DNA from: Nitrospina sp. LS_NOB
GTDB lineage: Bacteria; Nitrospinota; Nitrospinia; Nitrospinales; VA-1
Length of the DNA stretch: 64,000 bases
Reading direction: 5' to 3'
Assembly (NCBI GenBank): GCA_001542995.1
Contig: LFLA01000021.1
Span: 186,001-250,000 of the forward strand
Shown: positions 39,603 to 49,108 of the stretch, piece by piece
Layout: the number at the start of each line of letters is the position of its first letter
Position numbering within the stretch: the stretch's first letter is position 1
Position numbers and translations under genes: made by a program
Notes under the pieces: model-generated
The model's database searches: none
What the model saw: the letters and a program-made list of their open reading frames with translations, nothing else
Told to the model about the DNA's origin: nothing

Positions 39603-41243
39603 ATGAAAGCATCTGATCTTTTTATCCGCTGCCTCGAACAAGAAGGTGTGGAATATATTTTTGGCATTCCCGGAGAAGAAAATCTTGATTTTCTCGAATC
39701 ATTGAGATGTTCCAAAATCAAACTGATTCTTACCCGCCACGAGCAGGGGGCCGGGTTCATGGCCGCAACTTATGGAAGGCTGACCGGAAAAGTTGGAGTC
39801 TGTCTTTCTACATTGGGACCTGGGGTGACCAATTTTGTAACATCAGGCGCTTACGCACAATTGGGAGCCATGCCCATTCTCATGATATCCGGTCAGAAAC
39901 CCATTAAAAAAAGCAAGCAGGGCCGTTTTCAAATCATTGACGTTGTTGAAATGATGCGACCTCTCACCAAATTCACCAAACAAATTGTGCATGGAAACAA
40001 TATACCCGTGCTGGTCCATGAGGCCATGCGTCTTGCCCGGGAAGAAAGACCGGGCGCGGTGCATTTGGAATTACCCGAGGATATTGCCGCCGAAGAGTGT
40101 TCTGCTGTTCCTATGGATACAGTTTCCACCCGAAGGCCAACTTCTGATGACAAGGCTATTGATCAAGCAGTGGAAATGATTCATGCCTCGAAATTGCCGC
40201 TTATACTCATTGGTGCAGGGGCCAATAGAAACCGTATTTCTGAAGCCTTGACTAAACTCATCAACAAGACCGGGATGTATTGTTTCAATACCCAGATGGG
40301 AAAAGGCGTGGTAGATGAAGGGCAACCCTTATTTCTCGGTACTGCCGCGCTCTTGAGCAAGGACTACCTGCACTGCGCTGTCGATCGCTCAGACCTGATC
40401 ATCAACGTCGGCCATGATGTCATCGAAAAACCTCCATTTTTCATGTCCGAAGGAGGAGCCAAAGTAATCCACATTAATTACTTCTCTTCAAGTGTGGATG
40501 AAGTTTATTTTCCACAACTGGATGTAGTCGGGGACATCGCAGGAACTATTGAAAAGCTCGCTAGCAAGGTAGATAAATGCGCACACTGGGGCTTCAGTTA
40601 TTTCGAGCGAGTCAAACAGGATGTTGAGAAGCATCTAAGTGAGGGAAGTGAGGATGTTCGTTTCCCGGTGATCCCTCAGCATCTTGTCGCTCAGGTTCGG
40701 CAAGCCATGCCAGATGATGGCATCATTGCTCTCGATAATGGTGTTTACAAAATCTGGTTTGCCAGAAACTATAAAGCCTTCCGGCCTAATACCGTTTTGT
40801 TGGACAATGCGCTGGCTACTATGGGAGCAGGTCTTCCTTCAGCAATAGGTGCCAAAATTGTAAATCCTGATAAAAAAGTGATGGCAATTTGCGGCGACGG
40901 CGGTTTCATGATGAACTCCCAGGAAATGGAAACTGCTGTTCGGCTGGGTTTGGACCTGGTTGTGATGATTCTTCGCGACGATGCCTATGGAATGATCAAA
41001 TGGAAGCAGGCAGGGATGGGTTTCCCCGATTTTGGTCTGGACTACGGCAACCCGGATTTTGTTAAATACGCGGAGTCTTATGGAGCTAAGGGGCATCGCC
41101 TGAAAGCCACCGCTGATCTTCCCGCACTTCTTGATGAATGCCTGAATGGCGAGGGAGTACATCTGGTAGAAATTTCGGTGGATTATTCGGAGAATAAAAA
41201 GGTATTGATAGACGAATTGAACTCAATAATCTGCGTCCAGTAA
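39603..41243 (+). CDS. acetolactate synthase-like ThDP enzyme (catabolic type)
   Basis: A 546-residue enzyme from ATG 39603. FGIPGEENLDFLESL (20-34), catalytic Glu47 in TRHEQGA and the ThDP motif GDGGFMMN place it in the AlsS/BudB-like class; MIKWKQ stands where anabolic enzymes have MVxQWE. It condenses two pyruvates to acetolactate, or may act on other 2-oxoacids. Upstream, a longer start at 39525 adds residues that look noncoding. It is followed by an aldehyde dehydrogenase gene, an arrangement seen in several bacteria, suggesting an aldehyde- or 2-oxoacid-related role rather than Val/Leu synthesis, which the ilvB at 6481 serves. Confidence 0.9.
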   Translation: MKASDLFIRCLEQEGVEYIFGIPGEENLDFLESLRCSKIKLILTRHEQGAGFMAATYGRLTGKVGVCLSTLGPGVTNFVTSGAYAQLGAMPILMISGQKPIKKSKQGRFQIIDVVEMMRPLTKFTKQIVHGNNIPVLVHEAMRLAREERPGAVHLELPEDIAAEECSAVPMDTVSTRRPTSDDKAIDQAVEMIHASKLPLILIGAGANRNRISEALTKLINKTGMYCFNTQMGKGVVDEGQPLFLGTAALLSKDYLHCAVDRSDLIINVGHDVIEKPPFFMSEGGAKVIHINYFSSSVDEVYFPQLDVVGDIAGTIEKLASKVDKCAHWGFSYFERVKQDVEKHLSEGSEDVRFPVIPQHLVAQVRQAMPDDGIIALDNGVYKIWFARNYKAFRPNTVLLDNALATMGAGLPSAIGAKIVNPDKKVMAICGDGGFMMNSQEMETAVRLGLDLVVMILRDDAYGMIKWKQAGMGFPDFGLDYGNPDFVKYAESYGAKGHRLKATADLPALLDECLNGEGVHLVEISVDYSENKKVLIDELNSIICVQ

Positions 41244-41268
41244 CCAGTGTAGTCACCGATGGTATTGT

Positions 41269-41292
41269 GGCGGTGACGCTAACGCGACCGCC
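41269..41292. repeat. palindromic repeat GGCGGT...ACCGCC
   Basis: A 24-bp element, GGCGGTGACGCT followed by AACGCGACCGCC, with pairing GGCGGT/ACCGCC ends and an alternate GACGC/GCG inner pairing. Its complement occurs at 62946-62969 with one difference. A REP-like intergenic hairpin. Confidence 0.65.
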
Positions 41293-41334
41293 GGTAGTCT
41301 CGAACCATTAAATTCAAATAATGAGGAAAGTTCC

Positions 41335-42729
41335 ATGACGAAACGATTAAAGGTAAACTCCCCTTACGACGGCCATTTGATTGCTGAAATTAATCTAGAT
41401 GACGCAACTCAAGTCGAAAGCGCTCTGAAAACCGCTTATCGATTGGCACAGGACTCGGACAAAATCCTTCCCGCTTCCCGGCGCATCAAGATACTGGAAA
41501 AAACCGCAGATATTGTTCAGTCCAAAGCCGAGAAGTTTGCCCGCCAGTCGGCAGAAGAAGGCGGCAAACCATTGATCGATTCCCGCATCGAGCTTGACCG
41601 TGCGGTTCAGGGCATTCGTGAAGCGGCGCAGTCCATCAGTCAGTTGACCGGGCATGAAATCCCCATGAACCTGACCGCTTCATCCATGAACAGGATGGCC
41701 CTGACCACTAGGGAACCGATCGGTGTGGTTGCCGCCATCAGCGCGTTCAACCACCCTTTCAATTTAATTGTCCATCAGGTGATTCCGGCAGTAGCGGTGG
41801 GCTGCCCGGTCATCGTAAAACCTGCGCGCGCCACCCCTCTTTCCTGTCTCAACCTCGTTAAATGTTTGTATGAGGCGGGACTGCCCAAAGAATGGTGTCA
41901 GGCACTCGTTTGCGAAAGTTCTCTGGCAGAAAAACTCGTAACCGATCCTCGCGTGGCATTTTTTTCGTTCATCGGTTCGGGAGAGGTCGGGTGGAAGCTC
42001 CGGTCCAAGCTGGCCCCGGGCACTCGTTGTGCCTTGGAGCATGGTGGTGCCGCACCAGTCATCGTCGATCATGACGCGAACCTGAAGGACGCCTTGCCCT
42101 TGCTTGCCAAAGGGGGTTTTTACCATGCGGGGCAGGTTTGCGTTTCCGTGCAAAAAGTATTTGTGCATGAAAAGCTTGTCGATAAATTTTCAAAGGGGCT
42201 GGTCAAGCTGGCTAAAAAACTTGTGGTTGGCGACCCCACCGATGAAAAAACAGAAGTCGGTCCGTTGATTCAGGAAAAAGAAGTGGACCGTGTCGATCAA
42301 TGGGTGAAAGAAGCGAAAAAGAATGGTGCAAAAATCCTGACCGGAGGAAAAAAAATTGGCACCACCTGTTACGCCCCCACAGTCATCCTTAATCCTTCCG
42401 ACAAGGACAAGGTCTCTTCCCAGGAAATATTCGGGCCGGTCGTCATTATTTATTCCTTTAAAGACCGTTTGAAAGCGATCAAAAGAGCCAATCAAACACC
42501 CTTTTCTTTTCAAGCTGCGGTGTTCACCCAAAATATCGACACCGCTCTGGACACCGCCAAAAGGATTAACGCCGCCGCTGTCATGATCAACGACCATACC
42601 GCGTTCCGGGTCGATTGGATGCCGTTCTATGGCCGTAAAGCTTCCGGGTTAGGCGTTGGAGGAATTCTTCCCACCATGATGGAAATGACAGAAGAGAAGC
42701 TGTTAGTGTTCCGATCAAAACTGATTTAA
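41335..42729 (+). CDS. aldehyde dehydrogenase family protein
   Basis: A 464-residue NAD(P)-dependent aldehyde dehydrogenase. Motifs: FNHPFNLIVHQV and VIVKPARATPLSC for the cofactor fold, CALEHGGAAP with the general-base Glu, and GQVCVSVQKV with the catalytic Cys, plus EIFGPVV near the C-terminus. The length is a little below the 480-500 of most family members. It lies 91 bp downstream of the acetolactate synthase-like gene, with a palindromic repeat between them, and probably processes an aldehyde linked to that enzyme. The substrate is unknown. Ribosome site GAGGAA precedes the ATG. Confidence 0.92.
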   Translation: MTKRLKVNSPYDGHLIAEINLDDATQVESALKTAYRLAQDSDKILPASRRIKILEKTADIVQSKAEKFARQSAEEGGKPLIDSRIELDRAVQGIREAAQSISQLTGHEIPMNLTASSMNRMALTTREPIGVVAAISAFNHPFNLIVHQVIPAVAVGCPVIVKPARATPLSCLNLVKCLYEAGLPKEWCQALVCESSLAEKLVTDPRVAFFSFIGSGEVGWKLRSKLAPGTRCALEHGGAAPVIVDHDANLKDALPLLAKGGFYHAGQVCVSVQKVFVHEKLVDKFSKGLVKLAKKLVVGDPTDEKTEVGPLIQEKEVDRVDQWVKEAKKNGAKILTGGKKIGTTCYAPTVILNPSDKDKVSSQEIFGPVVIIYSFKDRLKAIKRANQTPFSFQAAVFTQNIDTALDTAKRINAAAVMINDHTAFRVDWMPFYGRKASGLGVGGILPTMMEMTEEKLLVFRSKLI

Positions 42730-42744
42730 CAAAACAGGGCACTC

Positions 42745-43530
42745 ATGTGTTTCACATTAATTGTCTTTATCGTCTCTACACTTTTCAGCTTTCCCCAGCA
42801 AAGTTGGAGCGCAGAGGCCATGATCCGCATTCCTGCGGGAAATTATAAAATTGGCTTCAAAACGGATAGGGCATTATCGGAATGCGTCAAGCATAATGAC
42901 CCCTGCAAGAGAAAATGGTTTGAGGACGAAGAGCCTATTCATACTATTTATCTTGATTCTTTTTTAATCGATAAATTTGAAATCACCCAGGAAGAGTTCG
43001 CCGGGAAAATGGGGAATAACCCATCCGAGTTCAAAGGCAAGAGTTTGCCTGTGGAAAAGGTGACCTGGGAGGAAGCCCGGCAATATTGCAAGTCCGCAGA
43101 CAAACGCCTGCCAACAGAAGCGGAGTGGGAAATCGCCGCCAAAGGGGGAGAAGAAAATATTTATTTCTGGGGAAATGAAGTTCAGTCAGGCAAAGCTAAT
43201 TTTTGCGACCTTCATTGCGACAAAAGATGGAAAGCAAAACAGTTCAAGGATGGATTTGAAACCACCGCTCCGGTAGGGAGCTTTCCCTCGAATGGATATG
43301 GTTTGCATGACATGGGCGGCAATGTTTATGAATGGGTGTCCGATTGGTATGGAAAAGAATATTACGGATACTCGCCGACAAAAAACCCCAAAGGCCCTTT
43401 GAAAGGTAAGCGCAAGGTCATGCGTGGAGGCTCGTGGATCAATTACGCCGTCGGAACGCGGCCCTCTGACCGTACCGACGCCAAACCTGGCAAACGATTA
43501 AACTTCGCCGGATTTCGTTGCGCAAAATAA
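42745..43530 (+). CDS. secreted formylglycine-generating-enzyme-like protein
   Basis: A 261-residue protein with a signal peptide (1-22). The FGE/SUMF1 fold shows RIPAGNYKIG, a PVEKVTWEEARQYCK block (about 101-115), RLPTEAEWEIAAKGG (about 120-134), GLHDMGGNVYEWVSDWYG (about 190-207) and RGGSWIN. The active-site Cys pair of true formylglycine enzymes is not evident, so it may bind or modify other substrates, as many bacterial homologues do. It starts 16 bp after the aldehyde dehydrogenase gene and abuts the end of the convergent paralogue gene with no gap. Confidence 0.85.
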   Translation: MCFTLIVFIVSTLFSFPQQSWSAEAMIRIPAGNYKIGFKTDRALSECVKHNDPCKRKWFEDEEPIHTIYLDSFLIDKFEITQEEFAGKMGNNPSEFKGKSLPVEKVTWEEARQYCKSADKRLPTEAEWEIAAKGGEENIYFWGNEVQSGKANFCDLHCDKRWKAKQFKDGFETTAPVGSFPSNGYGLHDMGGNVYEWVSDWYGKEYYGYSPTKNPKGPLKGKRKVMRGGSWINYAVGTRPSDRTDAKPGKRLNFAGFRCAK

Positions 43531-44850
43531 TCAGGGCTTTATATCCCCGGCACACCTGAATCCATTTCCATCTGCCTTGAGCTGGAAGTGTGCGGCCTTG
43601 CGGTTGGCCGATCGCATAGCTGAAATACCCTGGTTCCACGCCCCACCCCTATAAATCTTATAGGTGATGGAAATTGACCCGACGCAATTCGCTCCGCTAC
43701 AAGCGTATAGTTCTGGTCGTGACCCAGGAGGGTCTTTCTCCGGGCTCATCTTATAATAGTTCACATCGACAGGCATCCAGTCCTGCACCCACTCGCTGAC
43801 ATTTCCTGACATATCAAAAAGACCAAAAGCGTTGGGAGGAAAAGACCCCACCGGAGCAGAATTTTTAAAACCATCCGTCAAATTGAGAACCCGGTTATTG
43901 AGATCGCAGTTGCTATCACAGAAGTTCGCCTCCTTACCGGTAATAGTTTCCCCCCAATGAAATTCTCCCTGCGTTCCTGCTCGGGCCGCATACTCCCATT
44001 CCGCTTCTGTCGGCAGTCGCAGGCCCAGTTTTTCGCAATAGTCTCTGGAGCTCTCCCACGATACCGTGTCGACCGGAAGATCTCCGCCCACATACTGGGA
44101 AGGGTTATAGCCCATAACAGTTTGGAAAAATTTTTGCCTCACTTCATATTTCGCCATCCTTAAAGCAGAGATGCAAACCTTATGGACGGGTTGCTCATCC
44201 GGGTCACCCACCCGGCTCCCCATTTGAAAACATCCACCGGGGATATCAACCAGTTCTAACTCCGGTTTCGTATGGCTGGCTGAAATAGATTCTTTCATCA
44301 CATAGGCCTTCAGAACCTCAATTTTTTCACGGGTGGCTGCAGGAATTCCGGAATACTGGATTCGGGTTCGACTTTTTCGAAAGAGTTTCATTTTCCCGGT
44401 TTTTTTGAGAAACACCCGGTAATGCGGGACGGGTCCCTCATGATCTTTTTTCAGAAACTGGCTGAATGCGTCATCACTTTCTCCGGACTCATCCACGGCC
44501 ATCACAGTTTCATCCACCAGTTCGGCCTCAAGAGCGCCCTCTCCGGTATGCACCAGAACGTCCCGCCCAGTAGATACTGGCATGGCGAGAATTTTATCCA
44601 GCAGTTTTTTCGCTTCGGCAAATTTTTTCAGCTTTATCTTGGTGTTGGCCTGGCCTCTCAGCAAAATAAAATTATCCGGTTCTTTTTCCAGAAGGACGCT
44701 GAAAATATTTTCGGCTTTATCGTACTCCCCCAGCAAAAATGCCTTTTCACCATCTGCCATGGAACCGGGAGTTCCTTGGGCCAAGACAAGGCTTACGACC
44801 CCCACAGTCAGCAGGATAACCAGAGTTAGGACTCGGATAGGTTTAGACAT
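43531..44850 (-). CDS. secreted TPR plus FGE-like protein
   Basis: A 439-residue protein with a signal peptide (1-25), then a short TPR region (about 30-95: GEYDKAENIFSVLLEKEPDN and ANTKIKLKKFAEAKKLL), a linker with a Lys-rich segment, and a C-terminal FGE/SUMF1 domain (about 205-438) with QMGSRVGDPDEQPVHKV, PVDTVSWESSRDYCE, RLPTEAEWEYAARAG, GLFDMSGNVSEWVQDW and RGGAW. It is the paralogue of the plus-strand gene ending one base away. The Cys residues in NFCDSNCD may form disulfides. Role unknown; possibly periplasmic complex assembly. Confidence 0.87.
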   Translation of the reverse strand: MSKPIRVLTLVILLTVGVVSLVLAQGTPGSMADGEKAFLLGEYDKAENIFSVLLEKEPDNFILLRGQANTKIKLKKFAEAKKLLDKILAMPVSTGRDVLVHTGEGALEAELVDETVMAVDESGESDDAFSQFLKKDHEGPVPHYRVFLKKTGKMKLFRKSRTRIQYSGIPAATREKIEVLKAYVMKESISASHTKPELELVDIPGGCFQMGSRVGDPDEQPVHKVCISALRMAKYEVRQKFFQTVMGYNPSQYVGGDLPVDTVSWESSRDYCEKLGLRLPTEAEWEYAARAGTQGEFHWGETITGKEANFCDSNCDLNNRVLNLTDGFKNSAPVGSFPPNAFGLFDMSGNVSEWVQDWMPVDVNYYKMSPEKDPPGSRPELYACSGANCVGSISITYKIYRGGAWNQGISAMRSANRKAAHFQLKADGNGFRCAGDIKP

Positions 44851-45042
44851 GAGTCTCTTCGTTAATTTAAAATCAATCGTTCGTAATTATTCCAAATCTT
44901 GGAATGCTGAAAGAACATTATACAGACCTACCATTCTGGAATATAGATTTAGACTATTTAAATGATTTAATATTTTCACCCGCAGTGGTAACCTTTCTGT
45001 CACCTAGAATATTGATTTAATTAATCCTGCTGACAAATACCC

Positions 45043-45405
45043 ATGAAAACCTGGATTTTCTTAATAACAATAATTTTGGGATTCTCCGGTTGCACCCAAA
45101 ACCTGGAAGAATCTCCCCTGACGTTACTGCCGGGAGCGGAACCTTCGGCAAAATCACGCAACGACCTTGGCCTCGAACATTATAAGGCCGGAAGATATTT
45201 AGAGGCTTTACTGCAATTCAATCAGGCCAACTTTGCCGACCCGACCTCGGGTGAAATCCATTTCAACTTGGGACTCGCTTATCTTCAGGAAGGAAACAAA
45301 GAAAAAGCCATCAAAAATTTTTGCAAGGCCAGAAAGCTGGCCAAAGGCAATCCGGAAATTCTCGGGGCTCCTGTCTTGAACAAACTTTTGCGGAAAACCT
45401 ACTAG
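45043..45405 (+). CDS. TPR lipoprotein
   Basis: A 120-residue protein with a lipoprotein signal (hydrophobic 4-14, lipobox GFSGC, Cys17) and one and a half tetratricopeptide repeats (GLEHYKAGRYLEALLQFNQA and IHFNLGLAYLQEGNKEKAI). Probably an outer-membrane or periplasmic scaffold component. It is a single gene between the FGE paralogue and the sigma-54 activator; its stop codon lies in a repeat core (TACTAGGCGTAGGGCC), so the 3' end may have been altered by that repeat. Confidence 0.8.
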   Translation: MKTWIFLITIILGFSGCTQNLEESPLTLLPGAEPSAKSRNDLGLEHYKAGRYLEALLQFNQANFADPTSGEIHFNLGLAYLQEGNKEKAIKNFCKARKLAKGNPEILGAPVLNKLLRKTY

Positions 45406-45450
45406 GCGTAGGGCCCATGGGCAATGACTTTATCTTGCAGCAAACGATTT
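45399..45450. repeat. dispersed repeat, GGCGTAGGGCC family
   Basis: CCTACTAGGCGTAGGGCCCA overlaps the stop of the TPR lipoprotein, then GGGCAATGACTTTATCTTGC, which is the inverted form of a module found twice at 53115-53268. Confidence 0.65.
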
Positions 45451-45494
45451 CTCGGCTCTGCAAACCATTTTCTGAATAAACATTTAGAGAAGAA

Positions 45495-46949
45495 TCAGGG
45501 ATAATGAGGCTTTCTCAACTGTAACTTTTTCATTCTGGACAGCAGGGTTGTGGGAGGGGCACCCAATAATTGCGCGGCACCGTCCTTGCCGAATATTTTC
45601 CACCCGGTTTCTGCAAGTGCTTTTAAAATATTTTCCTGATCCAGCATTCTGATTTCCGCAAAAGTTAAAATCTCTTGATCTTCCTTTTTGTCCCAGTCCG
45701 TATCAACAATCATATTTTTATCGGTACTGCTTTTTGGCAAATCAAATTTCAATTTACCTTTTTGAAAAATAATTACGGAACGCTCAATCACATTTTGCAA
45801 CTCTCTCACATTTCCCGGCCAGTCATAGTTCATCAACTGTAGCACATTGGCTTGAGTCAACTGGGGTTCGTTTTTTTTGAATCTTTTTGCAGCAAGCCCC
45901 AAAAAATGTGCGGCCAACAATGGGATGTCCTCTTTTCTTTTCCTGAGCGGTGGCACCTCTATGGGAAAAACATTTAAACGGTAAAAAAGATCTTCCCGAA
46001 AATTTCCCCGTTCCACCTCGACCTTTAAATCGCGATTACTGGCAGCAATAATTCGCACATCCACGTTACGGGTTTTTTCATCCCCCACCTTCTCGAAAGT
46101 GCCTTCCTGCAGGACCCTGAGCAGTTTACTTTGGAGATCCAATGGGATTTCACCAATTTCATCAAGGAACAAGGTTCCCTGATTAGCCAGTTCAAACCGA
46201 CCTATCCTGTCCCGAACCGCGCCGGTAAAAGCTCCTTTTATATGACCAAAGAACTCACTTTCATAAAGTTCTCGTGGAATGGACGCGCAATTGACCCGAA
46301 CCATTGCATGCTTGTTTCGAGAACTCCGGCTATGAATCTCATGCGCAATCAACTCTTTTCCGGTTCCAGACTCCCCCGCAATGAGGGAGCTTGCATCCGT
46401 TGGAGCGACCATTTCAATTTGACTCAATATCGCCTGCAAAGCTGGACTCTTTCCGACAATATCCCCGAAAGCCTGAAGATCAACCACTTCCTCCTGCAAA
46501 TATTCATTTTGCAGTTCCAATTCTCTCTTCAGTTTTTCGATTTCACGAAGAGCACAGGCTCTTTCCTCTTCGTTTCGCTTTCTTTCTGAGATATCCCTCG
46601 AAATGCCTACAGCAAATTCCTGACCCTTGAATTCAATAAAGTTGGCAGTAACCTCTGTGAGAATAGCTGTGCCATCTTTTTTCGTATGGGAATCTTCAAA
46701 TTGCAGAACTTTTTCTTTTCGCAATCGCTTCCAGAACTTTGCCCATGATTTTTTATTGGAATCCGGGTTGATATCCTGAATGGTCCGTTCCAGTAACTCG
46801 TCCCTGGAATATCCTAGAAGTTTACAGGCTGCCCCATTGACCCGTTTGATATTTGCCGCACAATCGTGCCAGATGATCGAATCCGCAGATCGTTCGATGG
46901 TAAATTGCGCCAATTCCTGATCCGTTTCGATATCCATTTTTTTTTGCAT
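45495..46949 (-). CDS. PAS-domain sigma-54 activator (NtrC family)
   Basis: A 484-residue enhancer-binding protein from ATG 46949 (AAGGAG ten bases upstream). A PAS domain (about 12-125, with [12 protein letters not shown] and [11 protein letters not shown]), a coiled coil, an AAA+ domain (about 165-395) with Walker A GESGTGKE, the GAFTGA loop intact and Walker B FLDEIGE, and a C-terminal Fis-type helix-turn-helix (about 445-480). GAFTGA means it can remodel sigma-54 polymerase. No receiver domain is present, so the PAS domain senses a ligand or redox state directly. It is divergent from an operon with a -24/-12 promoter, its likely target. Confidence 0.95.
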   Translation of the reverse strand: MQKKMDIETDQELAQFTIERSADSIIWHDCAANIKRVNGAACKLLGYSRDELLERTIQDINPDSNKKSWAKFWKRLRKEKVLQFEDSHTKKDGTAILTEVTANFIEFKGQEFAVGISRDISERKRNEEERACALREIEKLKRELELQNEYLQEEVVDLQAFGDIVGKSPALQAILSQIEMVAPTDASSLIAGESGTGKELIAHEIHSRSSRNKHAMVRVNCASIPRELYESEFFGHIKGAFTGAVRDRIGRFELANQGTLFLDEIGEIPLDLQSKLLRVLQEGTFEKVGDEKTRNVDVRIIAASNRDLKVEVERGNFREDLFYRLNVFPIEVPPLRKRKEDIPLLAAHFLGLAAKRFKKNEPQLTQANVLQLMNYDWPGNVRELQNVIERSVIIFQKGKLKFDLPKSSTDKNMIVDTDWDKKEDQEILTFAEIRMLDQENILKALAETGWKIFGKDGAAQLLGAPPTTLLSRMKKLQLRKPHYP

Positions 46950-47059
46950 AATGCCCCTGCTCCTTTGATTTGAGAACCTCACCCAACACTACTTAATATC
47001 GTCTTTATACTACTATAATTCATATAAAACGAAATCAAGTAGTTTTTATATAACACATA

Positions 47060-47081
47060 AACCCTTTAAAAATAAAGGGTT
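47060..47081. promoter_or_regulatory. inverted repeat upstream of the sigma-54 promoter
   Basis: AACCCTTTA and TAAAGGGTT around AAAA form a perfect 9-bp repeat, about 17 bp upstream of the -24 element. It could be an activator binding site, though such sites usually lie further upstream, or a terminator-like hairpin. Confidence 0.45.
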
Positions 47082-47097
47082 TTCTGAAATTTAGAAA

Positions 47098-47113
47098 TGG
47101 CACGATCCCTGCT
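47098..47113 (+). promoter_or_regulatory. sigma-54 (-24/-12) promoter of the 47.1-52 kb operon
   Basis: TGGCACG-ATCCC-TGCT matches the RpoN consensus TGGCACG-N4-TTGCW, with the GG and GC dinucleotides twelve bases apart as required. It lies 53 bp upstream of the VOC gene ATG and faces away from the divergent PAS/AAA activator gene. A start site near 47124 is predicted. Confidence 0.82.
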
Positions 47114-47165
47114 CTCTAGTGGGTATTAACAAATTTAGAGGTCCATTCAGATTAAGGAGAGCGAC

Positions 47166-47585
47166 ATGACACTGAAAACTAAAGTCACGGAAATTCAACT
47201 TGAAGGCCTGCACCATTTTGCCTTGAACGTAAAGAATATGAAACGATCAGAAAAATTTTATCACCAGGTACTGGGATTCCCTGTGATTAACAGAACCGAG
47301 ACCCGTTCGGGCATTAAGCATTTTGAAATAGACGCCGGGAATGTTGTGCTGGCTTTATTCGAATCCCCTGATTTGGATTTCGACTCAGCACAAAAGGTTA
47401 TGACTAATGATGGGTTCCTGCATTTTGCTTTTGCAGCCAAGCCGAAGCAATATGAAGGTATTATCCAAAACCTTAAAGATCATAATGTAGAAATGGATGG
47501 GGAACCCAGGAATCATCCGGGTGGAAAGTCCATCTACTTTTTTGATCCGGATGGTCACTATCTGGAGATTCATTTTGCAGATTAG
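47166..47585 (+). CDS. VOC (glyoxalase-like) family protein
   Basis: A 139-residue vicinal-oxygen-chelate protein with two beta-alpha-beta-beta-beta units. Metal ligands can be placed at His in GLHHFALNV (about 17), His in FLHFAFAA (about 82) and Glu in GHYLEIHF (about 135). It may detoxify methylglyoxal-type or electrophilic compounds, or act as a dioxygenase; the substrate is not determined by sequence. The first gene of the sigma-54 operon, with ribosome site AAGGAGAG (47154-47161). It is followed 27 bp later by a membrane protein. Confidence 0.9.
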   Translation: MTLKTKVTEIQLEGLHHFALNVKNMKRSEKFYHQVLGFPVINRTETRSGIKHFEIDAGNVVLALFESPDLDFDSAQKVMTNDGFLHFAFAAKPKQYEGIIQNLKDHNVEMDGEPRNHPGGKSIYFFDPDGHYLEIHFAD

Positions 47586-47612
47586 CACCAAATAATTTCA
47601 AGATACAAAATC

Positions 47613-47999
47613 ATGAATACGAACGCAGCAAAAATTGGATCCATCATGTATTTCATTTGGGGACTGCTCCATTTAAAAGCGGCTTACAGCATTTATCAGC
47701 TGGGGGTCTCTTTGGATGTGGGAATGGTTCAAGGCAGGGTTTTTCAAGATGCCTGGAGTTTGCTGTTCTTCGCAGTGGTGGGAATGGTGGTGGCGATAAG
47801 ATTTAATTGGCAAAACAGCCGCCTTGGGTATTGGATCAATTTGATAACCATCAGCGTCACCGACATTGGATTCATTGCTTTTGTTTTGATGCCTGAATAT
47901 CTTCCGATATTTCCTGGAATCTTAGGCCCCATATTTTGGATATTAGGTGTTGTGTTCAGCACAATAGGACTGCTTGGCTTTAAAAACTCAAAACCATAA
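47613..47999 (+). CDS. four-helix membrane protein
   Basis: A 128-residue hydrophobic protein with four predicted helices (about 8-28, 46-63, 70-93 and 100-122). No family is firmly recognised. It lies second in the sigma-54 operon, between a VOC protein and a metallo-beta-lactamase-fold protein, with only 28-bp gaps. It may be an efflux or redox partner, but nothing in the sequence proves this. Confidence 0.72.
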   Translation: MNTNAAKIGSIMYFIWGLLHLKAAYSIYQLGVSLDVGMVQGRVFQDAWSLLFFAVVGMVVAIRFNWQNSRLGYWINLITISVTDIGFIAFVLMPEYLPIFPGILGPIFWILGVVFSTIGLLGFKNSKP

Positions 48000-48027
48000 A
48001 TCCCTTTGATATTTAAGGAATATAACA

Positions 48028-49044
48028 ATGAAAAAAACAAAAATTTTTGGTTCTAAATTTTCAGCTACTTTAATCGCTTTCACTTGTTTTGTGACTGTTT
48101 TCGGCTTTAGCCAGGCAGAAGAGAAAGCGAAAGAAAAAAAGGGAAACCTGATTTGGGATGCAGGAACCGTTCAACTTGAACTTGAAAAATTAGGGGCGGG
48201 TGTATATGCATTTTACCCCACTGACGCTAGAGAAAAAAATCCGAAAGGGCATCCGGTTGCCACATCCGGCGGTTTTGTTGTCGGGGATAATGAAGTACTC
48301 GTTGTCGAATCAATGATTAACAAGCGCCTGGCAGAACAAGTTATGGGCTTTGTCAAGAAGGTGACAGACAAGCCCATCCGTTATGTCGTCAACACTAGCT
48401 ACCATGGAGATCATGCTTACGGGAACTACGCGTTCCCCAAAACAGCAAAAATCATCCAGCATAGCAAGACTAAAGCCTTTATGGACAACAAGGAGGCCTT
48501 TGAGGCAGATAAAAAGTTCATGATCCAATATTTTGGGGCAAACCGAGGGATTGAGGATGTTGTGTCCCGCACGGCTGACATAATTGTCGATGACAAAAAA
48601 ATCATCGATCTTGGAAATAAAGTAGTGGAAATCATGCACCTTGGTTTTGCTCAAACAGATGGAGATTTGTTTGTATGGTCGCCTGATAATAAAGTTTTCT
48701 GGGCAGGGAATCCTGTGGTTGCGCAACCCCCTGCCCTGCCCTGGTTACTGAATAGCAGGCATGAAGAAGTTCTGACTACAATGAAAAAAGTTCGTTCTTT
48801 TCTTCCTGACGACGCGATTGTTGTTCCGGGCCACGGCATTCCGATTAAGCCTCAAGCCATTGACTTCACCATTGGATATCTGGAAATCCTGCATAAAGAC
48901 GTTAAGGGAGCGGTAGAAAAAGGCATGACTTTGGAACAGGCCCAAAAGAGCATCACCATGAAAGAGTTCCAAGGTTATGCCTTGTGGGATTGGGTTCATT
49001 CAGGAGTCAATCTAACAAACACATACAAGGAACTTTCTAAATGA
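48028..49044 (+). CDS. secreted metallo-beta-lactamase-fold protein with altered metal site
   Basis: A 338-residue protein with a signal peptide (about 1-30). The fold is recognisable, but the zinc motif THYHGDH reads NTSYHGDH, so the first His is Ser124 while His126, Asp128 and His129 remain. Further, the later His-Thr is Gln209-Thr in GFAQTDGD and the GD Asp is Asn228 (WAGNPV). Only some ligands of the two-zinc site survive; His in VPGHGIP is kept. Related sequences with a consistent Ser, Gln and Asn pattern may form their own subfamily. The third gene of the sigma-54 operon; its function is unknown. Confidence 0.85.
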   Translation: MKKTKIFGSKFSATLIAFTCFVTVFGFSQAEEKAKEKKGNLIWDAGTVQLELEKLGAGVYAFYPTDAREKNPKGHPVATSGGFVVGDNEVLVVESMINKRLAEQVMGFVKKVTDKPIRYVVNTSYHGDHAYGNYAFPKTAKIIQHSKTKAFMDNKEAFEADKKFMIQYFGANRGIEDVVSRTADIIVDDKKIIDLGNKVVEIMHLGFAQTDGDLFVWSPDNKVFWAGNPVVAQPPALPWLLNSRHEEVLTTMKKVRSFLPDDAIVVPGHGIPIKPQAIDFTIGYLEILHKDVKGAVEKGMTLEQAQKSITMKEFQGYALWDWVHSGVNLTNTYKELSK

Positions 49045-49108
49045 CAAACTCAACTATTCAATTCATTTTTCAAACTAAAATCAAACAATCAAAAGAAAGG
49101 TTTTTATC

